From Caldilineae bacterium (GTDB taxonomy: Bacteria > Chloroflexota > Anaerolineae > JAAEKA01), in the NCBI GenBank assembly GCA_020634555.1, contig JACKBK010000029.1, positions 1-41,893 of the forward strand: a stretch of 41,893 bases of DNA. The letters are read 5' to 3'. The notes under the pieces are model-generated. The model worked only from the letters and a program-made list of their open reading frames with translations. It was not told the origin of the DNA and did not search any database. The position numbers and the translations under genes were made by a program. Position 1 is the first letter of the stretch; every line of letters begins with the position of its first letter. Positions 8,124 to 15,652 of this stretch are shown piece after piece.

Positions 8124-9197
8124 TCAATCAGGATCGTCGCCAGGCACGACGGCCGTTGACTGGCCGGCGGGCAGGGCGGGTGCAGCATCGACCGGAGTGG
8201 CGGCGAGCGGCGGCGGGGGATAGGGCCGTGTGCCAAAACGGGTCAAAGCAATAGCCCCAACACCGAAACTGGCCACCAGCGCGCCGTAGATGAAGTCGAC
8301 GCAGGGCAGAATGCCAACCAGGAAGTAAACGCCGACCACAAGAACCGTCCCGATCGTCGCTTCCAAAACGGTTGTTGGGCGATCCAGGTTCAGCAGCGCC
8401 AGTAGCTTGCGTCCCACCCACCAGCCGGTAACAATCCAGGACAGGATAGCGGCCGCCACCAGCACCAACGCCAACAGAATCGCCAGCGGTAACAGGCAGA
8501 TGGTGATCGCAGCAATGGCAACCAAAGCCAGACCAACCAGCCAGGTCAACGCACCGACGGCCAGCGCCATGAACGGAGTCTTCTCGCCCGCTCGCCCTAT
8601 GCGCTCGATGCCGCCCGGCCAGATCAGCGAGATCACCAGCGCCAGCGCACCCAACCCGGCGGTCATTGCCACAGCCCGCAGCACAGCCAGAAATGCAGCC
8701 ACAAGCCACCGACCGGGCGACTGCTCAAAAGGAAGTTGGGACGGCGCTGACGGCGAAAAGATCGGTGGCACGAACCGTCCCTGCCACATCCCGGGCAGAT
8801 CGAATGTTCCGCCCTCGCGCGTGCTGCCGCGCACCTCTGCGCCCGGCGCCACGTCGAGAGAGCCGCCAAAGCGCACCAGGTCGCCTGTGACCAGCGCGGT
8901 GGATGCCAGGTCCACGGAACCGCCAAAGACAGCGATGTCGCCGTTGACGGTGCCCTCCACATCCAGGGAGCCACCCATCGAGACGATATCGCCCCGTACG
9001 ACGCCGCCTTCTTCGATAGTTGCACTTCCACCGAAGATCGCCAGATCGCCCGACAAAACTTCGCCGGATCGCACCCTGTAGGAGCCGCCGAACACCACCT
9101 TGTCGCCTCCTGTGTCCTGAGCGAACACAGGAGCGACCGCAAGCAAAATCAGGATCGCTGTGAGCAGCAGCGCGGCTGCCAATCTGAGACGTTTCAT
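8124..9197 (-). CDS. Exported polymer-forming (bactofilin-like) repeat protein with C-terminal membrane domain
   Basis: The 357-residue protein has a signal peptide (1-26, ending VFAQ), then a right-handed beta-helix-like stretch of short repeats (about 30-130) with recurring phrases such as GDLAIFGGSATIEEGG, GDIVSMGGSLDVEG and GDIAVFGGSVDLAS. These are characteristic of polymer-forming/bactofilin-type domains. Four or so membrane helices (about 165-325) and a Pro/Ala tail follow. It is the last gene of the ECF operon: its ATG overlaps the anti-sigma stop (ATGA). It is probably an envelope protein made or sensed by that regulatory pair. Its exact role is unknown. Confidence 0.8.
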   Translation of the reverse strand: MKRLRLAAALLLTAILILLAVAPVFAQDTGGDKVVFGGSYRVRSGEVLSGDLAIFGGSATIEEGGVVRGDIVSMGGSLDVEGTVNGDIAVFGGSVDLASTALVTGDLVRFGGSLDVAPGAEVRGSTREGGTFDLPGMWQGRFVPPIFSPSAPSQLPFEQSPGRWLVAAFLAVLRAVAMTAGLGALALVISLIWPGGIERIGRAGEKTPFMALAVGALTWLVGLALVAIAAITICLLPLAILLALVLVAAAILSWIVTGWWVGRKLLALLNLDRPTTVLEATIGTVLVVGVYFLVGILPCVDFIYGALVASFGVGAIALTRFGTRPYPPPPLAATPVDAAPALPAGQSTAVVPGDDPD

Positions 9198-9790
9198 CTC
9201 ACGTTCCTTCCGTTTTCACCGGCTGCGACGGCCTGCTGGCTGTTGTTCCAGAAAACCAGCCAGACCCACAGAGCCATCAGCGCCACGAGCACGCACAACG
9301 CCGCAACCAAGCCGCCCGGACCGGGCATTGTCAACAGGCTGTCACGTAATGCGGTCACGCTTCTGACCACTACCGCCACTGCCTGGCTGCCAAAGCCAAG
9401 GTACTCGGCGATCTGCCAGCGTGCGCCCGGCGCGATGGCCAAACCAACGAGGACGGTGATGGCAACGCTGAGCGCCGCTACCATCCAGATCGACACCGTG
9501 CCGCCCACTAACACCACCCCGCCAAGAATCCGTTCCTTGCGGCGTTGTTCGCGCTGCACCAAGTCGTCGACGCGCAGGGCAAACCCCGGCGCAGGACCGG
9601 CAAACGGCTCGACCCACAGCACATCAGAGATGCGTTGCCACTTCAACCAGCGGGTGCGGCACGGCTCGCAAGCCGCCAGATGCTGATCGAACGCAGCCTG
9701 CTCAGCATCAGCCAGCATTCCGTCCAACGCCAGCGACATGCTCTCGCTGAAGATCTCGTGTTCGTCCAATACGTCCATGTGTTCAACCAT
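9194..9790 (-). CDS. Zinc-finger anti-sigma factor, membrane-bound
   Basis: A 198-residue protein with an N-terminal anti-sigma domain containing the zinc motif H37-x3-C41-x2-C44 (FDQHLAACEPCR), as in ZAS/zf-HC2 proteins that hold ECF sigma factors inactive. Two hydrophobic segments follow (about 92-125 and 160-185), so the sensor part is in the membrane with little extracytoplasmic mass. It lies 12 bases after the sigma factor gene and overlaps the next gene by 4 bases. Gene order sigma, anti-sigma, effector is typical. The signal that releases the sigma factor is unknown. Confidence 0.88.
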   Translation of the reverse strand: MVEHMDVLDEHEIFSESMSLALDGMLADAEQAAFDQHLAACEPCRTRWLKWQRISDVLWVEPFAGPAPGFALRVDDLVQREQRRKERILGGVVLVGGTVSIWMVAALSVAITVLVGLAIAPGARWQIAEYLGFGSQAVAVVVRSVTALRDSLLTMPGPGGLVAALCVLVALMALWVWLVFWNNSQQAVAAGENGRNVR

Positions 9791-9802
9791 TGCTCTGTTC
9801 CT

Positions 9803-10456
9803 CTAAGCCGCCAGTCCCGCGGATCGCACCAGCGTGCTGAGCCGCCCGCCGGGCTGAGGTGCCGGACTGCTGGCCGGCTTTGCCTTCCGCGATGCCGCAG
9901 TTGACTGCTCTTCCAGCAGTGCAGCCAGTTTCAGCCGTGCCCGGTGCAATCGTGTCTTGACGGCCGGCTCCGAAAGTTCCAGCACTTCGGCAATCTCTTT
10001 GTAGGATAAATCGTGCCAGTAGCGCAAGATCAACGGCGCCCGGTACTCTGGCGCCAGGTGCTGCAACATAGAACGAACCTCCTCGGCCCGCTCCGAGCGC
10101 ACCGCGGCGTCGTCCGGCTGCTCGTCGTCGCTGGCCAGCCACGAAACGGCCGGGTTGTCCTCGACAGACAGCCATACAAACCTGCGTCGCCGCAACAGAT
10201 CGATGCAGTGATGGGAGGCGATCGACAGTATCCAGTTGCTGAACTTGCGGCCGGGCTGGTAGGTATTCAGCCGCTTGTACGCGCGCAAGAACGCTTCTTG
10301 AGCTGCATCCTCTGCCTCCTGAGGATTGCCCAACATCCGATATGTCAGATTATAAACCGGCAACTGGTATGCCTGGACGAGCTTGCTGAACGCGTTACGG
10401 TCGCCGCGCCGGGCTGCCTCGATCCAACGTAGTTCTTCGTTTTCGGTATTGCTCAC
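9803..10456 (-). CDS. ECF-family RNA polymerase sigma factor
   Basis: The start chosen is the GTG at 10456, preceded by GGAG six bases upstream. The frame extends to 10537 without such a site. The 217-residue product has sigma region 2 (AEDAAQEAFLRAYKRL and FSNWILSIASHHCIDLLRRRR) and region 4 (LAPEYRAPLILRYWHDLSYKEIAEVLELSEPAVKTRLHRAR), without regions 1.1 or 3, as in RpoE-type ECF factors. A 15-20-residue Ala/Pro-rich tail follows region 4. It is followed by its presumed membrane anti-sigma factor, and the operon may be autoregulated. Confidence 0.93.
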   Translation of the reverse strand: MSNTENEELRWIEAARRGDRNAFSKLVQAYQLPVYNLTYRMLGNPQEAEDAAQEAFLRAYKRLNTYQPGRKFSNWILSIASHHCIDLLRRRRFVWLSVEDNPAVSWLASDDEQPDDAAVRSERAEEVRSMLQHLAPEYRAPLILRYWHDLSYKEIAEVLELSEPAVKTRLHRARLKLAALLEEQSTAASRKAKPASSPAPQPGGRLSTLVRSAGLAA

Positions 10457-10535
10457 TCGATGCTCCAAAGGGACGTCCAAATGCCGCCATGATAAAGCGC
10501 TGACGACTGCACACACGTGTCGCGCATCTGCTTGC

Positions 10536-10564
10536 ATTCTACCATACGGTCAGAGTGCTGGGAA
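10536..10564 (-). promoter_or_regulatory. Promoter of the ECF sigma operon
   Basis: On the minus strand, TTCCCA (10559-10564), a 17-base spacer and TAGAAT (10536-10541) with an upstream TG (extended -10). The predicted leader is about 70 bases. It could equally contain an ECF-type site, which I cannot score. Confidence 0.45.
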
Positions 10565-10587
10565 GGTTTCAGCGAGGCTTCAAAGCT

Positions 10588-10616
10588 TTGACTTTTTTTG
10601 ATGCGGCGGGTAAGCT
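10588..10616 (+). promoter_or_regulatory. Promoter of the deoxynucleoside kinase genes
   Basis: TTGACT (10588-10593), a 17-base spacer and TAAGCT (10611-10616). The start point would be near 10624, about 38 bases before the TTG start codon. It is divergent from the ECF promoter. Confidence 0.5.
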
Positions 10617-10661
10617 AATTGCCAGAGACACTGTTTACACTACCATCCTCCAGGTGACCCG

Positions 10662-11654
10662 TTGACCCACCACACCTACATCGCTGTCGAAGGCCCGATC
10701 GGGGTCGGAAAAACCACCCTGGCGCGCATCCTGCAAGAGGAGCTGCACGGCCAGGTGCTGTTCGAGGTCTTTGAAGAAAACCCGTTTCTGAGCGACTTCT
10801 ACGCCGACCGGGCGCGCTACGCGTTTCAGACACAGATCTTCTTCTTGCTGAGCCGCTATCGCCAGCAACACGAGACGGTAGCACGGCTTCTCGGCCGCGG
10901 CCCGCTTTTTGCCGATTATCTTTTTGCCAAAGACCGCCTTTTCGCGCAGCTCAATCTGGCCGGCGACGAACTGGCAGTCTACGAACACGTCCATGCCGCG
11001 CTGGGTGAGCAGGTGATCGCGCCCGGACTGGTGATCCACCTGCGCGCTACCACCGATGTGCTGATGAACCGGATCGCGGTGCGCGACCGGCCCTACGAGC
11101 GCACCATGTCCCGCCAATACATCGACGACCTGCGGGTGGCCTACGAGCGGTTCTTCGCCGACTACGACCAGGGACCGGTGCTCAATGTCGATACCACCGA
11201 ACTCAACTTCGTGGCCGATGCTGAGGACCGGCGCCACATGATTGGCCTGGTGCGCAGCGCGCTACAAGACGGCCCTTATCAACAGCCGTTGCCAACTCTG
11301 GAGGCTTCCCTGGCAACCAGCGGAGCGCCCAGCGGCCCGCCGCACCGACTCAGCGATCTGCAGGAGATGCACCGTGATGGCCAGCGGCATGGTCAGACGA
11401 CCGACCTGTTTCTGGATTATCTGGGGCTGACGGAACAAGTTGGCGCGCTGGGCAGCCAATTGAAGCGGCTGTGGATTCCGCGACTCGATGAGACCCTGGC
11501 AGAAGCCGAAGGAAGCCCTGAGCTGCGCGCTCAGTTCCGATCCGCGCTGCGCGACGACTTGACCGGCGCGCTCTCCTCGCTGCTGAGAATCGCCAACGAC
11601 GCGGGCATCGACCTCGAAGAAGCATACGTCGAAAAGATGGCCGTCCTGGAATAA
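10662..11654 (+). CDS. Deoxynucleoside kinase with C-terminal MazG-like tail
   Basis: Residues 1-205 are a dNK-family kinase that phosphorylates deoxyribonucleosides for salvage: P-loop GPIGVGKTT at 11-19, PLFADYLFAKDRLFA at 81-95 and the RDRPYERTMS lid at 141-150. The start is a TTG with GGTGA six bases upstream. The family is normally about 210-220 residues; this protein has 330. The extra segment (about 231-330) has two helices LTEQVGALGSQLKRLW (256-271) and ALRDDLTGALSSLLRIANDAGIDLEEAYVEK (295-325), which resemble the second half of MazG/NTP-pyrophosphohydrolase domains. The acidic metal ligands (EExxE and ExxD) are mostly absent. A second dNK follows 18 bases downstream. Substrate (dG or dA type) is unresolved. 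Confidence 0.88.
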   Translation: MTHHTYIAVEGPIGVGKTTLARILQEELHGQVLFEVFEENPFLSDFYADRARYAFQTQIFFLLSRYRQQHETVARLLGRGPLFADYLFAKDRLFAQLNLAGDELAVYEHVHAALGEQVIAPGLVIHLRATTDVLMNRIAVRDRPYERTMSRQYIDDLRVAYERFFADYDQGPVLNVDTTELNFVADAEDRRHMIGLVRSALQDGPYQQPLPTLEASLATSGAPSGPPHRLSDLQEMHRDGQRHGQTTDLFLDYLGLTEQVGALGSQLKRLWIPRLDETLAEAEGSPELRAQFRSALRDDLTGALSSLLRIANDAGIDLEEAYVEKMAVLE

Positions 11655-11672
11655 CCAGAGTGGAATACCGCC

Positions 11673-12314
11673 ATGATCAACAAACGCTTTGTCGCCATTG
11701 CGGGCAACGTCGGCGTCGGCAAGTCGACACTGACCGACCTGCTCAGCCAACGGCTGGAATGGGCGCCCTTCCCCGAGGCTGTGGACGAAAACCCTTACCT
11801 GGCCGACTTCTACCTTGACATGCCCCGCTGGAGCTTTCACTCGCAGATCTACTTCCTCAGCCGCCGGCTGCGACACCACCGCCAACTGCTGGACCACCCG
11901 ACGTCGGTGGTTCAGGATCGCAGCGTCTACGAGGACGCGGAGATCTTCGCCCGCAACCTGCGCGCACAGGGTGCAATGGATGAGCGTGATTACCGCAGCT
12001 ACCGCGAGCTCTACGAGGTGCTGACGCTTTTCCTCCCCCCACCCGATCTGGTAGTCTACCTTCAGGCGTCGGTGGACACCTTGTTATGTCGAATTCAGCG
12101 ACGTGGACGCGACTACGAACGCGACATCTCCCCGACCTATCTTGACCAGCTTAATACGTTGTACGAGGACTGGATCGATGGGTTCGACCTCTGTCCTGTG
12201 CTTACGATCCCCGCCGATCACCTCAACTTCGTCGATGAGCCGCAGCACCTTGAACTGATCATCGGCAGGATTCTCGACAAGCTGAGCGGCAAAGAAGTGG
12301 TGGTGCTTGAGTAG
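11673..12314 (+). CDS. Deoxynucleoside kinase (deoxyadenosine/deoxyguanosine type)
   Basis: A normal-length (213-residue) dNK kinase with P-loop GNVGVGKST (11-19), the DRS catalytic motif at 82-84 within QDRSVYEDAE and the lid RIQRRGRDYERDIS. It is 18 bases downstream of the other kinase and preceded by a GAGTGG element. Tandem dNK genes of this kind are known from Lactobacillus, where the two subunits form a dAdo/dGuo kinase heterodimer. A similar partnership is inference. The opposite-strand HD phosphohydrolase resembles a 5'-deoxynucleotidase, so the neighbourhood may balance deoxynucleotide pools. Confidence 0.93.
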   Translation: MINKRFVAIAGNVGVGKSTLTDLLSQRLEWAPFPEAVDENPYLADFYLDMPRWSFHSQIYFLSRRLRHHRQLLDHPTSVVQDRSVYEDAEIFARNLRAQGAMDERDYRSYRELYEVLTLFLPPPDLVVYLQASVDTLLCRIQRRGRDYERDISPTYLDQLNTLYEDWIDGFDLCPVLTIPADHLNFVDEPQHLELIIGRILDKLSGKEVVVLE

Positions 12315-12437
12315 CTGCTCTGGCCAGTTTAGGTTGGCTGCTCTGGCCGGTCTCCGACCGTGCCAGCGTTGTAGCGGAACTGGCACGGTCGGAGACCGGC
12401 CAGAGCGGTCACACCAAACCGGCCAGAGCAGCCAACC
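12314..12437. terminator. Multi-arm inverted repeat between convergent genes
   Basis: A perfect 26-bp stem (12340-12365 with 12381-12406, 15-base loop) is nested in a second, perfect 20-bp pairing (12332-12351 with 12418-12437). The motif GCTGCTCTGGCC also occurs a third time at 12314-12325, so alternative folds compete. It fills the whole gap between the kinase stop and the LCP gene stop and probably ends transcription from both sides. Confidence 0.7.
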
Positions 12438-12440
12438 CGT

Positions 12441-13634
12441 CTACGGACATAGCCGTTCTTCGGCATTAGTCTGCATCAGCGGCGCCCGGGTCCAGATGTT
12501 GTCCAGCGCGTTGGCGATGGCCGGCAGGTCAGGCAACTGTACCATACCCCCTTGGGGCGTCACCCAATCCTCTACCAACGGGTAGCGCAGCACCATCCCG
12601 AACAGGTTCTCACTCTTGAAGCCCGCCGCCCAGCGAGCCAGCGCAGCAATGTCGCCCGGCCCAAGATCGGTGTCCACTGTATCGCGCAGCGCCATGTAAA
12701 GCGCAGGCACACGCGGCAGCAGATCGGCCTCCAGCACGCGCCGGCGAATCGCCAGGAGGACACGCTGCTGGCGACGGGCGCGGTCGAAGTCACTGGTGCT
12801 CTTGCGTGACCGGGCGTAGTACAGCGCCTGCCGCCCATCCATGTGATAATCGCCAGCCTCGAGCGTGTAGACGCCGAAATAACCGGGGAACTTCTCGTCG
12901 TATAGATCACAGTCTACGGTGACATCAACGCCGCCCAGCGCGTCGACGATCTCCTCAAAGCCCTGAATATCTACCCGTACATAGTTGTGAATGGGTATGC
13001 CAAAGTTCTTCTCGATGGTTGAACTCAGCAGCGCGATCCCGCCGCCCGGCTGCCGCTCCTCACCGTACCCGAACGCTGTGTTGATCCGGCTATAGCCGAC
13101 GCCGGGGATGGGCAGATAGACGTCGCGCGGAATGCTGACCAGTGCAGCGCGACCGTTCGCCTCGTCCAGGCCAAGCACCATAATCGTATCGGTGCGGCCC
13201 GCATAGCCCAGGGTTCGCTGGTCGCTTCCCAACAGCAAGATGTTGTGGGTCTGCTGCAAGGGGCGCAGCGTGTCATCCGGCGCAGGCTGCGACAGTACCG
13301 GAGCCACCGGCGCAGCTTCGACCGCGCTGGACGCCGAGCGCGTCACGGGCACGCTGACCACCGGCTGCGGAAGAGGCGAAGGCTCGGCAACCGGCGTTGC
13401 TTCCGGCTCACCTAACTGCACGAAGTTGAAGTCGGCCGATGGCTCAACAATGGGCGTGGACTCGAGGGCAGCGGGCTCATCCGCAGCCGCGCCAGACTGC
13501 TCCAGCATCAGCGGCACCCTGGTGACAATTACCTGTGGTCCAGCGGCCGGCAACGCGGCGCCGCATCCCGTCAACACCAGCAGGACGATCATCAGTAACG
13601 CGAACGGTCGAATAATTCGATGGTTGATTGTCAT
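12441..13634 (-). CDS. LytR-CpsA-Psr (LCP) family lipoprotein-like protein
   Basis: LCP proteins transfer undecaprenyl-linked glycopolymers onto peptidoglycan outside the cell. The 397-residue protein has an N-terminal signal with a lipobox (LTGC, Cys24), a low-complexity linker to about residue 125, then the LCP catalytic core: NILLLGSDQR, GRTDTIMVLGLD, VSIPRDVYLPIPG, RINTAFGYG, ALGGVDVTVD and YARSRKSTSDFDRARRQQRVL. These include the conserved Arg and Asp residues of the polyprenyl-phosphate and Mg2+ site. Most LCP proteins are anchored by a membrane helix, so a lipobox is less usual. It begins 12 bases after the HD gene ends. Confidence 0.92.
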   Translation of the reverse strand: MTINHRIIRPFALLMIVLLVLTGCGAALPAAGPQVIVTRVPLMLEQSGAAADEPAALESTPIVEPSADFNFVQLGEPEATPVAEPSPLPQPVVSVPVTRSASSAVEAAPVAPVLSQPAPDDTLRPLQQTHNILLLGSDQRTLGYAGRTDTIMVLGLDEANGRAALVSIPRDVYLPIPGVGYSRINTAFGYGEERQPGGGIALLSSTIEKNFGIPIHNYVRVDIQGFEEIVDALGGVDVTVDCDLYDEKFPGYFGVYTLEAGDYHMDGRQALYYARSRKSTSDFDRARRQQRVLLAIRRRVLEADLLPRVPALYMALRDTVDTDLGPGDIAALARWAAGFKSENLFGMVLRYPLVEDWVTPQGGMVQLPDLPAIANALDNIWTRAPLMQTNAEERLCP

Positions 13635-13646
13635 AGAATGCCCTGG

Positions 13647-14252
13647 CTATCGGATACCACTAAAATCGTTATGCGAATACTGTTGTTGGAGCTGTTCGAA
13701 CAGGAATGCAGACGCAGAAAAGTACCACGTATACTGGGCAGCACTTTCCCAGAAATCATCGAGACCGCGTCGCCCGGAGGCGTGATAGGCAGCCGCCTGC
13801 AGCAGCAGGTCGAGCCGGTCGGCATCGCGGGCTAGGCGCGCCTCGTCCGTCGCGGCATCTTCGAAGTCCCGCCACAGAGCCAGCCAATCGGCCGTGAACG
13901 GCAGACCGGCCAGCATATCCCGTAACGCCCGCGCCTCTGCTGCCGACTTGGCGCCTGGATCGAAGTAGCGCACCGCCGGCCGCGGCAGATCGCCGATGAC
14001 CGCTTCGGCCAGGTCATGCAACAGGCAGATCGACAGCAAGCGGCCGCGGTCGATGGGCGTCTCTACCAGGTCGGCCAGCAACAGCGCCACCAACCCAACG
14101 CCTGCCGTGTGTGCGGCTACACTCTCGACTTCACCGGGCGCGACGCCACGGATCAGCCACCCCATGCGCGGCGCACGTTTGAGAGCCGGTATCTGCATCG
14201 CCAGTCGCGCGACCGCCTGTGGATCGACGGTGAGATCCTGTGCGTCCGGCAT
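13647..14252 (-). CDS. HD-domain phosphohydrolase (YfbR/HDDC2-like)
   Basis: A 201-residue HD-superfamily protein with the ordered ligands: H in ESVAAHTAG (near 43-51), HD in CLLHDLAEAVIGDLPRPA (near 76-93) and D in ARDADRLDLLLQAAAYH (near 141-157). The pattern ESVAxHT...LLHDLxE...GDxPxP is that of 5'-deoxynucleotidase YfbR-like enzymes, which dephosphorylate dNMPs. The exact substrate is inferred. The ATG overlaps the cinA stop by one base (TGATG), so it is translationally coupled to cinA. The LCP gene follows. Confidence 0.87.
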   Translation of the reverse strand: MPDAQDLTVDPQAVARLAMQIPALKRAPRMGWLIRGVAPGEVESVAAHTAGVGLVALLLADLVETPIDRGRLLSICLLHDLAEAVIGDLPRPAVRYFDPGAKSAAEARALRDMLAGLPFTADWLALWRDFEDAATDEARLARDADRLDLLLQAAAYHASGRRGLDDFWESAAQYTWYFSASAFLFEQLQQQYSHNDFSGIR

Positions 14253-15523
14253 CAGGGCGTTCCCGGCGCCGAGCCGCTTGCAGTCATCAGCCGCAACCGC
14301 AACTCGTTGAGCGCGCCGTTGCCGGACCAGCGCCGCGCCAGTTCGTCCACACCGCCAACATCGATGCGCTTGACGGTGAGGGCGTCACCCAGCCCGACGG
14401 CCACGAAGGTCTCGCCGCGATAGGCGCCGTAGGGACCGGCCGCGCTATCGCTGGTGCCGCAGACGGCCAGTGTGACAACATCCGAATCCGGTACAGATGC
14501 TACGGCCAGCCTGACCTGTTCAGCCACCCAGCGCGCGCCGGCTTGGGACACGATTTCGTCAGGTCCGCCGTCGGCAAGCTCAAAAGCGGATCGGATCACC
14601 TTGTCCCAAACCAGCGGATCCTGCCCGTTGAGTAAGCTGTGGAAGCGCTCCGCCAGCTCGCCGCCGGTGTTGCTCTCCAGAAGGGCCAGCGTAAACCCGC
14701 GCTCGCGCAGCAAGCCAGCTACTGCCGCCTCAAAAAGCTGATCGCCTTCCCCGTAGACAGCAAAGCCCAGCCGCCGGCGCACCTCGTCGGCGACTTCGTC
14801 AGTCATTGACTGCGCGTTGGCCGGCGATCCGGCACGGCCGGTGACTCGCACATCGACCTGGCCGAAGTGAGCCGCCAGCCCGACGGTCGGGTTGCTGAGA
14901 TGCATCAGGTCGTCGATGCGCTGGTCGATGACGCTTTCGCCCAGCCCGACGGTGCGCAGCGTGCGGGTGCTCAGATAGACTCGGTCGGCGCCCAGACGCT
15001 CTGCCAGCATCGGCTCTACGGAGTTCTGCATCAGGTGCATCATCTCCCGCGGCACGCCGGGCAGGCAGATCAGCAACGCCGGATGGGTGCCGTTGCGCGC
15101 CACCTCAACGGCGAAACCAGGTGCCGTACCTACCGGGTTATAGATCGGGATAGCGCCGTCGGGCAGAAACGCCTGGCGGCGGTTGTTGTCCTGGACAGAC
15201 CGACCCCAGCGCGCGAAGATGGTCTCCATGTGTTCGAGGCTTCCCTGGTGAAGGACCAACTGACGGTCGGTAGCCAGCGCGGCCGCATCCCGGGTAACGT
15301 CATCGACGGTGGGGCCCAGCCCGCCCGAAACAAGAACCACGTCGGAACGGCCCAACGCCTGGCGCATCACCGCCGCGATTCTATCCAGATTGTCGCCCAC
15401 TGTGGTCTTGTAGTAAAGGTTGACGCCCAACTCCTTGAGCCGGCGCGCCATCCAGGCCGCGTTGGTATCGACGATCTCGCCGAGCAGTATCTCAGTCCCT
15501 GTAGTAATGAGTTCAGCGTTCAT
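14252..15523 (-). CDS. cinA: CinA-like protein with diverged nicotinamide-nucleotide amidase domain
   Basis: The 423-residue protein has the two-domain architecture of CinA. The N-terminal COG1058 (molybdopterin-binding-like) domain is well kept: ELITTGTEILLGEIVDTN, LVSGGLGPTVDDVTRD (64-79) and CLPGVPREM. The C-terminal PncC-type amidase domain is poorly conserved. The usual ESCTGG reads ESNTGG (283-288), the following VPGSS...YSN..K region reads SLLNGQDPLVWDKVI, and the GvtGiaGP motif appears as CGTSDSAAGPYG. The first activity (ADP-ribose or NAD-related pyrophosphatase) may persist while deamidation of NMN is doubtful. It is the first gene of an operon with the HD and LCP genes. A palindromic element lies 17 bases upstream of the start, and no ribosome site is evident. 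Confidence 0.92.
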   Translation of the reverse strand: MNAELITTGTEILLGEIVDTNAAWMARRLKELGVNLYYKTTVGDNLDRIAAVMRQALGRSDVVLVSGGLGPTVDDVTRDAAALATDRQLVLHQGSLEHMETIFARWGRSVQDNNRRQAFLPDGAIPIYNPVGTAPGFAVEVARNGTHPALLICLPGVPREMMHLMQNSVEPMLAERLGADRVYLSTRTLRTVGLGESVIDQRIDDLMHLSNPTVGLAAHFGQVDVRVTGRAGSPANAQSMTDEVADEVRRRLGFAVYGEGDQLFEAAVAGLLRERGFTLALLESNTGGELAERFHSLLNGQDPLVWDKVIRSAFELADGGPDEIVSQAGARWVAEQVRLAVASVPDSDVVTLAVCGTSDSAAGPYGAYRGETFVAVGLGDALTVKRIDVGGVDELARRWSGNGALNELRLRLMTASGSAPGTP

Positions 15524-15539
15524 GAGTTACAACAACGCC

Positions 15540-15645
15540 GTAACTACTCAACCTTCACTGTTGCGTCACTTCCGCGCTGGCGGGAGTCTTGCGCCTGTGA
15601 AGACGTGGATTCCCGCCTCCGCGGGAATGACGGGTGAGCAGTTAC
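15540..15645. repeat. Palindromic MITE-like element, copy 3
   Basis: 106 bp with ends GTAACTACTCA (15540-15550) and TGAGCAGTTAC (15635-15645), about 93% identical to copy 2. It lies between the cinA start and the end of the CpXC gene and therefore supplies most of the cinA upstream region. Confidence 0.85.
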
Positions 15646-15652
15646 TCGACGC

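Noticed and set aside
14867..15637. Long plus-strand frame opposite cinA
   Set aside because: It is a shadow frame of the well-conserved cinA sequence and runs through a palindromic element.
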